DNA of 64,000 bases from Uloborus plumipes (GCA_038373865.1 JAXGGA010002195.1:17501-81500), one strand, 5' to 3'. Shown: positions 1 through 10,706, counted from the first letter of the stretch. The notes: generated from the letters alone by a model not told the origin. Numbers and translations: made by a program.

Positions 1-329
1 TGTTTTCTTATCGAATAAATCTGCCAGGAAAAAATGCAATTAAATTGTGGAAACAGGCTAAACCAATAAAATATGCTCGTTTAAAATTGTGTCTAGCAGA
101 GAGAGACTTTTACAAGATTGTGAGCTCATAGAACAAGTTCTCTTACAAAAAGAAAATGATTCACCTGAAGTTACCTTATTCTAATTTGTAAACTTCAATC
201 AATATAGAGAACGTACAAAAAAAAAATTAAGACAATTTTTCAACATTTTTTTTTAACACCGAGTTCCCATGTTGCCTGGAATTGCCCATAACGATAATTC
301 AAAATTAGAAAACAGAAAAAGGGGCTCAC

Positions 330-481
330 CAGCCGCTCTCCGGACAAGATCTCCAGGAGTTTCATGAGCATCTTGCCGTCGCGCATGTCCCCGTAGAGAT
401 CCGTGATGCGCAGGTGGCACCTCACCAGGTGTGAGTTCACCCATTTCTGGAACGTCTTCTTCTGCACGGTCTCGCGCTCAT
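330..481 (-). CDS. beta-spectrin internal exon (first calponin-homology domain, partial gene)
   Basis: Read on the minus strand, this 152-nt exon starts after a CAG acceptor (484-482) and ends before a GTGAGC donor (329-324). It gives two nucleotides plus exactly 50 codons. The peptide runs from [10 protein letters not shown] through QKWVNSHL and [19 protein letters not shown] to SGERL. This is the highly conserved start of the first calponin-homology domain of beta-spectrins, including the KTF-KW-N actin-binding segment. Beta-spectrin pairs with alpha-spectrin and crosslinks actin under the plasma membrane. Downstream exons (PKPT... in the family) lie beyond the left edge. The exon encoding the acidic N-terminus should lie to the right on the minus strand but was not found, so the flanking intron is long. 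Cytoplasmic alpha-actinin-like proteins share the fold, but the exact spacing and the SGERL end favour beta-spectrin. Confidence 0.9.
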
Positions 482-1065
482 CTGCACAGGAAAAAGGCGA
501 ACGTTTCAGCCGTGTTGTAATAGAAAAAGCAGTCGAAAACGTTGCACTACGAAATGACTTTAAAAACATTTAAAATAATATAAATTACAGTTTAAAAAGC
601 CAAAAAAATACGCTTTTAAAGTTCACCAAACTAAAAAGAAAAAAAGATATTTGTTTAGTCAAACTTTCTTCATAAGTAATTTATCAAAGTGCAACTGAAA
701 TCCGATTTCCCTTTGATATTCAAAACTATTGAATAACCGCTAAGTTTACATACACTTATACATCAACATTAGGGTGGCCCTTAACTATATGGCATTTTGC
801 CAAAGTTAAAATTTCCTTGCTCCCACCCCCCTATCTTGTTCCAATGAACAAAAAAAACACTCTGTACCAAATTTCAATTCATTTGAACAATTTCTAGGAG
901 TGCCGCAAATGACTTAAAGTTTAGTCAGTATCTGAAATTTCGTGAATTTTTTAAAAAGATTGCAGTTTTTAATAATAACACAAAAATTATTAGAGAAAAA
1001 AAACATTTTTTGACAAACAGTTTCTGTAGAGTCAAAACATAGTATAAACAAATAAATATTTTACC

Positions 1066-2775
1066 TTATTGTTTCCTAAGTGAGGATTTGGTAGCAGTAG
1101 GGTATCTTTTGCGGTCTTCAGCTACGATATGCAAAACGAATTGTTTTTCACTTTCATCTTTTGTGAGAATATTATTATATTCCTGAATTAATTTGATACC
1201 TCTTTCTGCAGCATCATTCACAACACTTAATTTCTCAATTTTTTCTTTTCCTCTTATATAACTAGGGTCATCTTTCCATATTGAAGGATCTTTGCTGATA
1301 AAATCGGAATTAATAGAAAATCGGGTGAAGAAATATTTTGTTACAGGTGTTACAAATGACAAAAACTCGTTGTTTACAAATAAAGAAAAATTATTTTGAT
1401 GTGGAATATATCTTTTTTGTTGGTTTTCTTCTTGCTCCTGTTCTTCATCTGTATCTGCTTCCAACAAAATTTCTACCATATTTCTCTTCACTGTGAGTGG
1501 AACAGTATCATCAAATAAGGATAGAGCCATAGGTTCGGGAGCCAAATACCAGAGATGATTTGAAAATTTTTTTAGAGCAATTTCACTTATTTCTTTATCA
1601 ATTTCCCGATAATTGATCAACTTCTGAATGAATTGAAAATCATGATACGGAGCTTTAACTGCCTCCGGAGAGAGAAACCAAGCCTGAACGTAAATTCTAG
1701 CAAGAAAAATACATAATCTTCGTAAAGAGCTCTTCTCCTTTTCGGATAACTCAAATTGATTCTGAAATAAGTAAATCTTGAGCGCATAAATAGATTTTGA
1801 CATCCACCTAGCGTGACTTACAGCTCCTGGCTTACGAAATGATATCCCGTTCTTAGGAATCCCGCCAAGAAAGATCATGCATAGTTCTAACAGTTCTCGG
1901 TAATCATCCCGCTGTTGTCTATGAGAAGAAAGGTGTTGTTCAAGAAAGTCGAGCACGGTTAAGCGTACATCATCGGGTATTTCATTGTCACCAATTTTAT
2001 ACATTGCTTTATCGAGTTTTGTCCAGGTTTCTCTAAACCTTTTGAAAAGTGTCATCTCTGGGCCAGAAGTTGCACTCATTAGAGAGTCAAAACATCCCTT
2101 CAAAATTAGCTCAAAGATATGGTGACGACAAGGGAGATACAGCAGATTGCGATTAAACATGTTTTCCAGATTGGTACAGGCACCATTTATCCTTCCTAAG
2201 TTGCTACGTGTGGTATCACAGCATAGTGCTTGAATTTTATCAAATATTCCCCACTTTTCAACTGCTTGATAAACAGCCATGGCTTGGTCTTCTCCTGATG
2301 ATGTGGTTATTTCAGGGACTCCCAACAGTTGCTCCTTGCCTTGGAAAGTTACTATAATTGCTAGTCGATCAACCTTCTCAACTCCAGCGAGATCTGGGAG
2401 CAATTTTCCATCCCAGTATAGTACTAATTCTTGACACTCGTTCAAGTTGAATTTTTCCCGAATTTCCGCATGTCTCTCTTCTCTAAATTTTTTTCGTAAC
2501 CGTTGAAGGGAAGTTCGGTTTATTATCAGGTCCTTTGTATCGTGACCCAACGCTTCTGCAGCAGCTATCAAAATGTAAACACCATTTCGGTCAGTGATTT
2601 TACACCTGTCAAAAACTTCCGAAAGACGAGGAGTAAAAAACTGCAATGTACCTCGTGTTTCTGTGCGAGTAATGTCCGTACTCGTAAATGTGTCAGTTGC
2701 TGGTAATTGCGTATCAATGACAGAAGAAGGACTGTCACTGTCATCAAAACTATCACTGCTTGGGTTGCTGGAGGG
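1066..2775 (-). CDS. hAT-like transposase, main (C-terminal) reading frame
   Basis: From the first ATG at 2646 the frame gives 526 residues. It stays open upstream to 2775 through a Ser/Asp-rich stretch. Counting from that ATG, visible landmarks are LYWDGK (about 75-81), CCDTTRSN (142-149) and LPCRHHIFEL (171-180), followed further on by SHARWM. In hAT transposases an Asp in the first block, an Asp in a CDxxxxN block and a CxxH motif belong to the RNase-H-like catalytic core, so D79, D144 and C173/H176 are candidate equivalents. The usual C-terminal hATC dimerisation motif is not recognisable, so this is a divergent relative. The frame lies inside the inverted repeats of the 770-4104 element. 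It would act in the nucleus on the element ends. The assignment rests on TSD length plus motifs; no alignment was run. Confidence 0.75.
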   Translation of the reverse strand, partial: PSSNPSSDSFDDSDSPSSVIDTQLPATDTFTSTDITRTETRGTLQFFTPRLSEVFDRCKITDRNGVYILIAAAEALGHDTKDLIINRTSLQRLRKKFREERHAEIREKFNLNECQELVLYWDGKLLPDLAGVEKVDRLAIIVTFQGKEQLLGVPEITTSSGEDQAMAVYQAVEKWGIFDKIQALCCDTTRSNLGRINGACTNLENMFNRNLLYLPCRHHIFELILKGCFDSLMSATSGPEMTLFKRFRETWTKLDKAMYKIGDNEIPDDVRLTVLDFLEQHLSSHRQQRDDYRELLELCMIFLGGIPKNGISFRKPGAVSHARWMSKSIYALKIYLFQNQFELSEKEKSSLRRLCIFLARIYVQAWFLSPEAVKAPYHDFQFIQKLINYREIDKEISEIALKKFSNHLWYLAPEPMALSLFDDTVPLTVKRNMVEILLEADTDEEQEQEENQQKRYIPHQNNFSLFVNNEFLSFVTPVTKYFFTRFSINSDFISKDPSIWKDDPSYIRGKEKIEKLSVVNDAAERGIKLIQEYNNILTKDESEKQFVLHIVAEDRKRYPTATKSSLRKQ

Positions 2776-3397
2776 CTATATCACAACTTGTTGTGGTTGC
2801 TAATTGTAGTTCCATTTCTTCATAAGTTCTTTTCTTTCGAGCAACTTCCATAGTTTTTTTCATTAATGTTCTTTCTTCTTTTTGTGTTAGTTTTTGGTCA
2901 ACACCAACCATGGAGCCCGGTCGCCCTTTCTGGCGCTGAAGAATTAAGAATTTTCTATCCTCTTCATTTTTTATATCTTCCAAAGCATTTGCATGTGCTA
3001 TGTCAAAAAGATCGTCCATAATTTCCACAAAAGAATCTCTCCTCTCTTTTTCTTTGCTTGAGGTTCTCGAGAAACTTTTCTGTAAATGCTTCCATTTATC
3101 GTGCAGTTCTATTAGTCTTTCAGTACAATGGTCCGTTCTTCTAGTAGGAATTCGAGCTTTTTGCCAGAAAACTGAAACTTCTTGAATTACTAATGCAGCA
3201 CTAGCTTTTATGGTCAAATTTACAACTTTCAGATTGTAAAAAAAGACGCTTAAAACTTGCCTATTCGATGGTAATTTCGCTCCAACAATTTGATTGGAAA
3301 TGTAACCAACAAGATCAATATAAAAATCTTTTCTTAGGTTATGTGATGAGCTACCGGAAGACGTTGATGCCATTTTAAAGTCAGGCACAAATAACAA
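2753..3397 (-). CDS. transposon-encoded N-terminal reading frame, probably the start of the same transposase
   Basis: This frame has 214 residues from the ATG at 3397; an in-frame ATG at 3373 (MASTSSGSS) is an equally good start. It ends at a TGA (2753-2755) and overlaps the open part of the main frame by about 20 nt in a different register. It is rich in Lys, Arg and Glu, with a KEERTLMKKTMEVARKKRTY basic segment near the C-terminus that could bind DNA. I see no BED zinc finger. The overlap with a +1 change of frame suggests one ancestral protein broken by an indel, a frameshift site, or a short intron. Its position next to the right inverted repeat fits the 5' end of the transposon gene. 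Confidence 0.6.
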   Translation of the reverse strand: MLFVPDFKMASTSSGSSSHNLRKDFYIDLVGYISNQIVGAKLPSNRQVLSVFFYNLKVVNLTIKASAALVIQEVSVFWQKARIPTRRTDHCTERLIELHDKWKHLQKSFSRTSSKEKERRDSFVEIMDDLFDIAHANALEDIKNEEDRKFLILQRQKGRPGSMVGVDQKLTQKEERTLMKKTMEVARKKRTYEEMELQLATTTSCDIALQQPKQ

Positions 3398-4551
3398 GCA
3401 GCACTGGCGTGGACAGCTGCTCTCACGCTAACGTATGGTCGCGGGTCGCGTCTCACCCCCCTTGACTCTTGACCTCTGACCGGATGTGGGGTCTTCTTCG
3501 AGTGGGGGCGGTAGAAATGGAAATCGGAGAAGGGAGTGGGAGACATATAGGAACTAAACAGATAAGACAGGGAAGCAAAGTTTTAGATTGGAGTTTTTTC
3601 TTTTTTTTTAATTTGCACAACACATTAAATTCTTCTAAAATAGATGTTCTGGGCATGTAAATTTCAAAATGACCAAGTATGTGTGTGGACAGGACATACA
3701 AAAAAACTTTCGCAAGTTTGTTGTCGAAATTCTTGCATCACCAGGAAAGCGCCATGCGTCGCGGAAAACGTCTTGACCAAGCAGCTTCGTAATCTATATT
3801 AATATCTCAGAGGAAACGGCAGGAGAGGCATGGAAGTCCACAGAAAGATAGTTTAAGTAGAATAACACTTTTAATAAGACATACGACCATCAGAAATGTA
3901 AATCTGCTAGAAAAAAATTAACTTGAAAAAAAGTGAAAAATTCATATTTTCGGCGAAAATTTGACAATTTCATGCTCGTTGCGGCACCCCTTAAACTTTT
4001 CCAATTGAACTAATATTTTGCACACATCATTTTATTGTTCATTGGAATAAAATAGGGGGGTGGGAGCTAACTTTTGTAAAAGTTGAAAAATAAGAGCCAC
4101 CCTAATCAACATGTAATACTTCATACATGTCCACATAATATAAACGTGTAATATAGTTTAACCTTTAGTATTAATAATAGCAGAAAAAATATATCTATAT
4201 ACATAAATGACTACTTTTGTATGTATGTATGGACATATATCCGGGGTTATCTTCAAAACTACTGGACCGATTTTAAACATTTTTTCCACCGTAGATAGCT
4301 ACATTAACAGGAATCAGGATAGGCTATCATTTATTTATAAAAAACTTAGTTTTAAAAAGTTATTATGGAACAGTAAATTTCTTGTCATTTCCCCATAAAT
4401 GATTAAATTTTCCACATATTGTTGCAAAAATTTGTTGCATCGCAACAACAATATTAATAGTAATCATGATGAAACCAAGGCTTCTCTGGAATAAGTATGA
4501 AATTTATTACTTTCTTAGGATTTTTATATTCATCTATGCCAATCATCGATA

Positions 4552-6739
4552 TAGTCCGTGGAGTTAGTGCAAACATATTTCACTTCCGGATACCAGTCTG
4601 AAATTTTATGTGGGGCTTAAATTCACATAGGAGGACAAAAAAACGCCGGGAGACACTTGATCGGAGGTCAAGGTCATTCCGTGATGACGTCATCAAAATG
4701 GCCGCTTTTACAGGTAAATACGTTCGTTCAACTGCTTAAAACTCCATCATAGATTGAAATATTGCAAAACTCAAATATATCATCTGAAAGCTCTTTAAAA
4801 GAGCTACATAGAAAGATTTAATTTTTCTTTCTGAGGTCAAGTGCTCACCTGTAATGACGTCATCAAAAAGGCAGCTTTTACAGGTAAATACGTTTTTTTA
4901 ACTCCCCCTAAAACTCCATCATAGATTCAAATATTGCAAAACTCAAATATATCATCTGAAAGCTCTTTAAAAGAGCTATTTAAAAAGATTTAATTTTTCT
5001 TTCTAAGGTCAAGGGTTCACCTGTGATGACGTCATCAAAATGGCCGCTTTTACAGGTAAATACGTTCGTTTAACTGCTTAAAACTCCATCATAGATTGAA
5101 ATATTGCAAAACTCAAATATATCATCTGAAAGCTCTTTAAAAGAGCTATTTAGAAAGATTTAATTTTTCTTTCTGAAGTCAAGTTCTCACCTGTAATGAC
5201 GTCATCAAAGTGGCCGCTTTTACAGGTAAATACGTTTGTTTAACTCCCCCTAAAACTCCATCATAGACTCAAATATTGCAAAACTCAAATGAATCATCTG
5301 AAAGCTCTTTAAAAGAGCTATTTAAAAAGATTTAATTTTTCTTTCTAAGGTCAAGGGCCCACCTGTGATGACGTCATCAAAATGGCCGCTTTTACAGGTA
5401 ACTACGGTTGTTTAACTCCCCCTAAAACTCCATCATAGATTCAAATATTGCAAAACTCAAATATATCATCTGAAAGCTCTTTAAAAGAGCTATTTAGAAA
5501 AAATTAATTTTTCTTTCTGAGGTTGGGGACCACCTGTAATGACGTCATCAAAATGGCCAATTTTACAGGTAAATACGTTTGTTTAACTCCCCCTAAAATT
5601 CCATCATATATTTAAATATTTCAAAACTCAACTATATCATCTGAAAGCGCTTTAAAAGATCTATTTATAAAGATATAATTTTTCTTTCTGAGGTCAAGGG
5701 TTCACCTGTGATGACGTCATCAAAATGGCCGCTTTTGCAGGTAAATACGTTCGTTTAATTGCTTAAACTCCATCATAGATTAAAATATTGCAAAACTCAA
5801 ATATATCATCTGAAAGCTCTTTAAAATAGCTATTTAGAAATATTTAATTTTTCTTTCTGAGGTCAAGGGCCCACCTGTAATGACGTCATCAAAATGGCCG
5901 CTTTTAAAGGTAAATACGTTTGTTTAGCTCCCCCTAAAATTCCATCATGTATTTAAATATTTCAAAACTCATCTATATCATCTAAAAGCGCTTTAAACGA
6001 TCTATTTATAAAGATATAATTTTTCTTTCTAAGGTCAAGGGCCCACCTGTGATGACGTCATCAAAATGGCCGCTTTTACAGGTAAATACGTTTGTTTGAC
6101 TCCCCCTAAAACTCCATCATAGATTCAAATATTGCAAAACTCAAATATATCATCTGAAAGCTCCTTAAAAGAGCTATCTGGAAAAATTTAATTTTTCTTT
6201 CTAAAATCAAGGGCCCACCTGTGATGACGTCATCAAAATGGCCGCTTTTACAGGTAAATACGTTTGTTTAACTCCCCCTAAAACTCCATCATAGATTCAA
6301 CTATTACAAAGCTCAAATATATTATCTGAAAGCTCTTTAAAAGAGCTATTTAGAAAGATTTAATTTTTCTTTCTGAGGTCAAGGTCCCACCTGTAATGAC
6401 GTCATCAAAATGGCCTCAAATGACGTCATCACAGGTGGGCCCTTGACCTTAGAAATAAAAATTAAATCTTTCTAGATAGCTCTTTTAAAGAGCTTTCAGA
6501 TGATATATTTGAGTTTTGCAATATTTGAATCTATGATGGAGTTTTAAGCAATTAAACGAACGTATTACCTGTAAAAGCGGCCATCTTGATGACGTCATCA
6601 CGGGAGTTCATGACCCCTGATCAAGTGTCTCCCGGCGGTTTTTTGTTCTTATATATGTACCTAAGCTCTGTACCAAATTTCACACTGGTATCCGGAAGTG
6701 AAATATTTAGGCTGTTTTTGTCGCTAACTCCACAGACTA
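4552..6739. repeat. inverted-repeat cassette inside the Helitron
   Basis: The ends are inverted copies: TAGTCCGTGGAGTTAG at 4552 against CTAACTCCACAGACTA ending at 6739. The pairing continues inward through TTCACTTCCGGATACCAG (about 4579) and CTGGTATCCGGAAGTGAA (about 6687), then GCCGGGAGACACTTGATC (about 4645) and its complement (about 6620-6640). The arms enclose a tandem array. The last unit (about 6419-6600) is in reverse orientation, so it completes the right arm. This looks like a foldback element nested in, or adopted by, the Helitron. Confidence 0.75.
4681..6418 (+). repeat. tandem array, 11 direct units of about 171 bp, each with TGACGTCA
   Basis: The landmark TGACGTCATCAAA recurs with unit starts near 4681, 4851, 5023, 5193, 5365, 5536, 5708, 5877, 6049, 6221 and 6393, a spacing of 169-172 bp. 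Each unit also holds GGCCGCTTTTACAGGTAAA, CTCCATCATA, a CTCTTTAAAAGAGC palindrome and TTTTTCTTTCTGAGGTCAAG. A twelfth unit follows in reverse orientation. Units alternate between two subtypes (GTGATGACG and GTAATGACG), suggesting amplification of a dimer in part of the array. Confidence 0.92.
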
Positions 6740-7449
6740 ATACCGGGTTAAATAAAAAGAGAATTGATTTCGGCAACAGTTAGAAAACAGAAAATGATTT
6801 TTTGGAAAATCACACGGATAAAATAAATAATGCATTTAAGTTGGATTTCACATTCTTCTTCACACCCAGTTAATCTACCGCATGATCACAAAAAACGGCT
6901 TTAAGAAATATGATTTTACTGGGCTTAGTTGAAAGTCATATATTTTCTTGGTTTGGCATGTTGCATTTGAACCCGTGCGACGCCGGGCACATCAGCTAGT
7001 TACTTTTATATTTGCAAAGAACGTGAATTGTATCTTCTATTCAGAGTTACATACGAACAAACAAACCCACACGTGAAACTAATAAAAGTGTAATAAAATA
7101 AATTTTTTTTTTCAAAAAAAAATAAAAAATACGCTTTTTGAGTTAATGAAATTATAAAGCTTTAAACCATGATGCTTACGTGCACTTACATAAGTTTACA
7201 TGTACTTATAAAAAAAATCTGGTATGAACCCCACACTACTTCCTTTTACGTGTAAATTTCTTAGTAGTTGCCTTAAGTGTGTTAAAAAAAGTGCTTGGAG
7301 TGAGCAAGGTAACAATTCAAATATTTACAGCCCTAATCTGCCACGAAAGTGCAGAAAAATGTTTTACAATGGTTAATTTTCTAACTATTGCTGATTTTAA
7401 CATCATTCAGTGAATTTTTCGCAAAATATCGCCAATAGCGCCAAGTTGA

Positions 7450-7800
7450 ACCCAAATTCAAAAAATTATTTTTTTCGCCAAATTTGTCGCGTAGTTGGCG
7501 TCAAACAGTTGGCGACCAAAAGCTTGGCGACATATTGCCAAGTGGTCGCGCCAATTCATATCACTTGAGTCTGCATTGAAATGAACACTGATTTTCCCCA
7601 AAAAAGGGGTAAAACACCCCCTTGGGAACATTCGAATGCAACCACAAGGGGAAGTGCACAACTAGACCCTCCTCAGAGCCTACATACCAAGCTAGAAGCT
7701 TCTACGGCATATAGTTTTTGAGTTATGCGACATACATACATACGACGTCACGAGAAAACTCGTCGTTATTAACTCGGAGATGGTTGAAAAGGATTTGTCG
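7450..7800 (-). repeat. dispersed repeat, inverted relative to 16080-16440
   Basis: The block contains GGCGACCAAAAGCTTGGCGA, GGGAACATTCGAATGCAACC, GACCCTCCTCAGA, AGAAGCTTCTACGGCATATA and GACGTCACGAGAAAA. The reverse complement of all of these occurs in the same order at about 16080-16440. No transposase is seen. The partner copy is joined to a hairpin terminus at 15905-15921, so a Helitron-like element is possible. Confidence 0.7.
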
Positions 7801-7820
7801 GCTGTTAATATGTTGGTAGG

Positions 7821-7979
7821 CAGGACCGGATTAACGTCCATTTACGCCCGAGGCCAAACTTAAAAACTGCGCCCTACCTCACGCATCCGAACTCAATCGA
7901 AATCGTATCCCCTCATTACTATTTGATGAAATTAAAGATGAGTTTCTTTTTTTCTTTTTGTTTTCCTTTCATGCACAAA
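7821..7979 (+). mobile_element. truncated end of the hAT family seen complete at 9905-12958
   Basis: CAGGACCGGATTAACGTCCA and the following stretch to about 7979 match 9905-10063 nearly base for base. The sequence then diverges, so this is a solo or truncated terminus. Confidence 0.75.
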
Positions 7980-8462
7980 CTAGCTGTCGTGGCCGTCACG
8001 AAACTTTCTTCTATATCTATCTTATGAATTCCAGTTACAAAATAAAATACGTATACTCGCCCGAATAATTGGAAACAGCACCAGTTTCCCAATTATCGTA
8101 ATAACCCTGCAAATGCAGAATCAATGAGCGAAATTGGAAATCATTACAAAAGCCTTGTTTAGATTAATTGCAAACATTTTATTTGTTAGTCAAAAGAAAT
8201 TGGCAACAGTTAAAAATTTCAAATCATTGAAAGTTTTCAGCTGTTTTGATAATTTAATAGCGTGAAAGCGATTTTTTAATGAATTAATTTTTCGCATTGT
8301 TGACTAAGCGCAAAAATCACCCCACCCACCCCCTGGGGCGATTGGCGCCAAAATTTATTCGATGCTTGTTTCCATATTGGGTTAGTGTTATTCCAAATTT
8401 CATTCAAATCGCAGCAATATTTCCCGAGATACAGTAGGTGCAATGACAAAATAAGCACTTTT

Positions 8463-8980
8463 GATTGCTCCACCCCCTTTGAGATATTGACACACAAATT
8501 GAATCAGCACCTGCACTCAATAGGGTCTACCTATGGACCAATTTTCGTATGATTCCGCCGGTTACTTCCTTAGATATAGCAGTCACCCCCGCGCAGAACA
8601 CGTGCGATTGCTCCACCCCCCTTCGAGATATTGGCAAACAAATTGAATCAGCACCTGTACTCAGTAGGGTTTACCTATGGATCAATTTTCGTTTGATTCC
8701 GCCGGTTACTTCCTGAGATATAGCAATCAACCCCACGCAGAACACGTGCGATTGCTCCACCCCCCTTCGAGATATTGACAAACAAATTAAATCAACACCT
8801 GTACTCAGTAGGGTCTACCTATGAACCAATTTTCGTTTGATTCTGCCGGTTACTTCCTGAGATATAGCAATCACCCTCGCGCAGAACACGTGCGAGTGCT
8901 CCACCCCCCTTCAAGATATTGACAAACAAATTGAATCAGCACCTGTACTCAGTAGGGTCTACCTATGGACTAATTTTCAT
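8463..8980. repeat. tandem repeat, about 3.6 units of 144 bp
   Basis: Units start at GATTGCTCCACCCCC or variants at 8463, 8606, 8750 and 8894 (spacing 143-144). Each contains GAGATATTG, AATCAGCACCTGTACT, AGTAGGGTCTACCTATG, TTCCGCCGGTTACTTCC and GCAGAACACGTGCG. No coding potential. Confidence 0.9.
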
Positions 8981-10261
8981 CAAGAAGGTGAGACTTAATG
9001 GCACCCGAGGTAGAGGAATATAATGGCATAAAAAAATCACCCACATCAGTTACAATCTCATTAATGGATGAGACGCTTATATAGTACTAAAAGAAGAACT
9101 TAGTTAGTGGAAATATTTCTAGATAATGTTTTCCATTTGAGTTTTTTGCTCTTCAGAATGTTTTGGGTCATTTCACGAATAAGTATTGCACGTGGCAATG
9201 CTATGTTTTAGTTCAGAATTGGGAAAAAAATTGTACATGTGTATGAGATGTCCTAAGCAAAAAATTTTAGTTTATTATCTTTTTAAATTTTTTTTTCGTA
9301 ATAATTTGTGTTGTTATTTGCAGGACAAAATTACTGATTTTCTGTTGAATACCCCACTACTCTTCTAGAGAAATCGCTGAAAAATAATCATTTAGAATGC
9401 AAAGTATAGGGTGGTTATGAATTAACGTGAGGTGTTTGGAGCCCTCTAGCACGCGAAGTACTGGGCAAAATATTGTCAAATTTCATGGGTGCACATATTA
9501 AACCATGGGATTTTGATTTCTGAAAAAAGAAAAAAAAATAGTTTAAAAAATCCCCACCAGGGGAAATTTTGGCGCTGTACAAGTGTATCACTGTTAATAT
9601 TGCAAATTAAATTTGAAAAAATGCTGTATAAATCAATTTCGCAAAGAAAAAATGATTGTTATTTACAAATGAGGTTTAATATGATCGCCGTAGAATTTCG
9701 TATTAAAAAAACTCACCACGAAGAAAATTGCGGTATAGTTAACCATATATAATGTAATGATTTGCATAAACGCATTGCATTTAGAGATCATTTGTATGAA
9801 ATGACGAACTGAGAGAATTCTCATCATTCTGATCTCAGATATGCCTTTGGATGACTTACACCTTGCGGGACCGTGCTTTGTTAGTCAAGCTGTATTATCA
9901 GCGCCAGGGGCCGGATTAACGTCCATTTACGCCCAAGGCCAAACTTAAAAACTGCGCCCTACCTCACGCATCCGAACTCAGTCGAAATCGTATCCCCTCA
10001 TTACCATTTGATGAAATTAAAGATGAGTTTCTTTTTTTCTATTTGTTTTCCTTTGATGCACAAAAAAGGAAGGTCCGGATGTGATTGAACTCTGTGAAAT
10101 TTTTCAAAATTGAAGATTTCAAAATTTAATTTTAAGGCATTTATCGGAAAGTAATGAGATAACTCGCCCTGGGGCAATTTTACGGGTAATTTTAAAGATT
10201 ATTGATATTTTTTAAGCAACAATTCAAGTATTTTGTTATATTCGAAGCAAAGAATACGTTA

Positions 10262-10706
10262 AACAAGCGATCTTTTCTCCAGGATAATTGTGTTTTTTAA
10301 GCTGTATTTAATGGTATCATTGAATATTTGAAATACATTTTGGATGATTTTTAAAAATGTGTTGAAAGTATGGTAACTGACTGACATTTTAAAAAGTATC
10401 ATGTCAGCAGGTCCGTTATTTAGGGGGGCAGGGGGGTCAACTGCCCCCCCCCGGCTTTGAGAAATCAATGTATTTACATATAAGTGGGCGTGGTTTTTTG
10501 TGTTTTCCGATGAAATTGCGTTGTGTTTGGACCGTTTGCCCCCCCCCCCCCTGGAAAAACTTGAAATGACGTCCCTGCATGTCAGTCAATTACCTTTTTT
10601 TTTTCATAATTTTTCTAAAATTATGTAAAATGTGTTTTGAAAATTTAATTATTCCATTAAATTCAGCTTAAAAATTATAATAATCCAGGAGAAAAGATCG
10701 GTTGCA
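10262..10706. repeat. foldback repeat enclosing a MITE
   Basis: GATCTTTTCTCCAGGATAAT near 10269 and its diverged complement AATCCAGGAGAAAAGATC near 10682-10699 form arms. The arms continue through AAGCTGTATTTAATGG and CATTAAATTCAGCTT. A 170-bp hAT MITE (10408-10577) sits in the loop. Confidence 0.65.
10408..10577. mobile_element. 170-bp hAT-type MITE with perfect 8-bp TSD
   Basis: It begins CAGGTCCGTTATTT and ends AAATGACGTCCCTG, imperfect inverted ends. It is flanked on both sides by CATGTCAG (10400-10407 and 10578-10585). Related termini occur at 22893 and at 26469. It contains poly-C/poly-G tracts and no coding potential. Confidence 0.88.

Larger units (their letters stand above)
770..4104 (-). 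mobile_element. hAT-like DNA transposon, 3,335 bp, with terminal inverted repeats and 8-bp TSD
   Basis: The left end begins TAGGGTGGC and the right end finishes GCCACCCTA. The inverted repeats continue with indels for roughly 150 bp, sharing the G-rich TGGGAGC block, a CCAATGAACAA block and a TGCCGCAA block (770-916 against about 3955-4104). The element is flanked by a perfect 8-bp duplication ATCAACAT (762-769 and 4105-4112). The paralogous repeat has this 8-mer once, at 20209-20216. An 8-bp TSD together with the TAGGG end is typical of hAT. It encodes two minus-strand reading frames (1066-2775 and 2753-3397), so it was probably an autonomous copy. Confidence 0.92.
4194..6999 (+). mobile_element. 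non-autonomous Helitron, 2,806 bp
   Basis: The element begins TCTATATACATAAATG directly after a host A. It ends with a GC-rich hairpin region (ACCCGTGCGACGCCGGGC, 6971-6988) followed by CAGCTAG, with a host T next. TC start, 3' hairpin, CTAG end and A|T insertion are Helitron hallmarks. The paralogous repeat has the empty A|T junction at 20264/20265. No RepHel protein is encoded. The interior is an inverted-repeat cassette with a tandem array. Confidence 0.88.
586..7130. repeat. dispersed repeat copy split by two insertions (hAT and Helitron)
   Basis: Three separated pieces, about 586-769, 4105-4193 and 7000-7090, line up in order with the uninterrupted paralogue at about 19960-20370. Shared landmarks are AATACGCTTTTA, TTCAAAACT.TTGAATA, ACATCAACAT, TATAGTTTA.CCTTTAGTAT and CAAACCCACACGTG. 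The paralogue has neither insertion, so it shows the pre-insertion state. From about 7118 the AAAATACGCTTTT landmark begins again, suggesting a second partial tandem copy. No coding potential is seen and the repeat class is unknown. Confidence 0.8.

Noticed and set aside
4681..6600. CRISPR-like regularly spaced repeats
   Set aside because: Whole units of about 171 bp repeat without unique spacers, and the context is a eukaryotic Helitron. This is a tandem satellite-like array.
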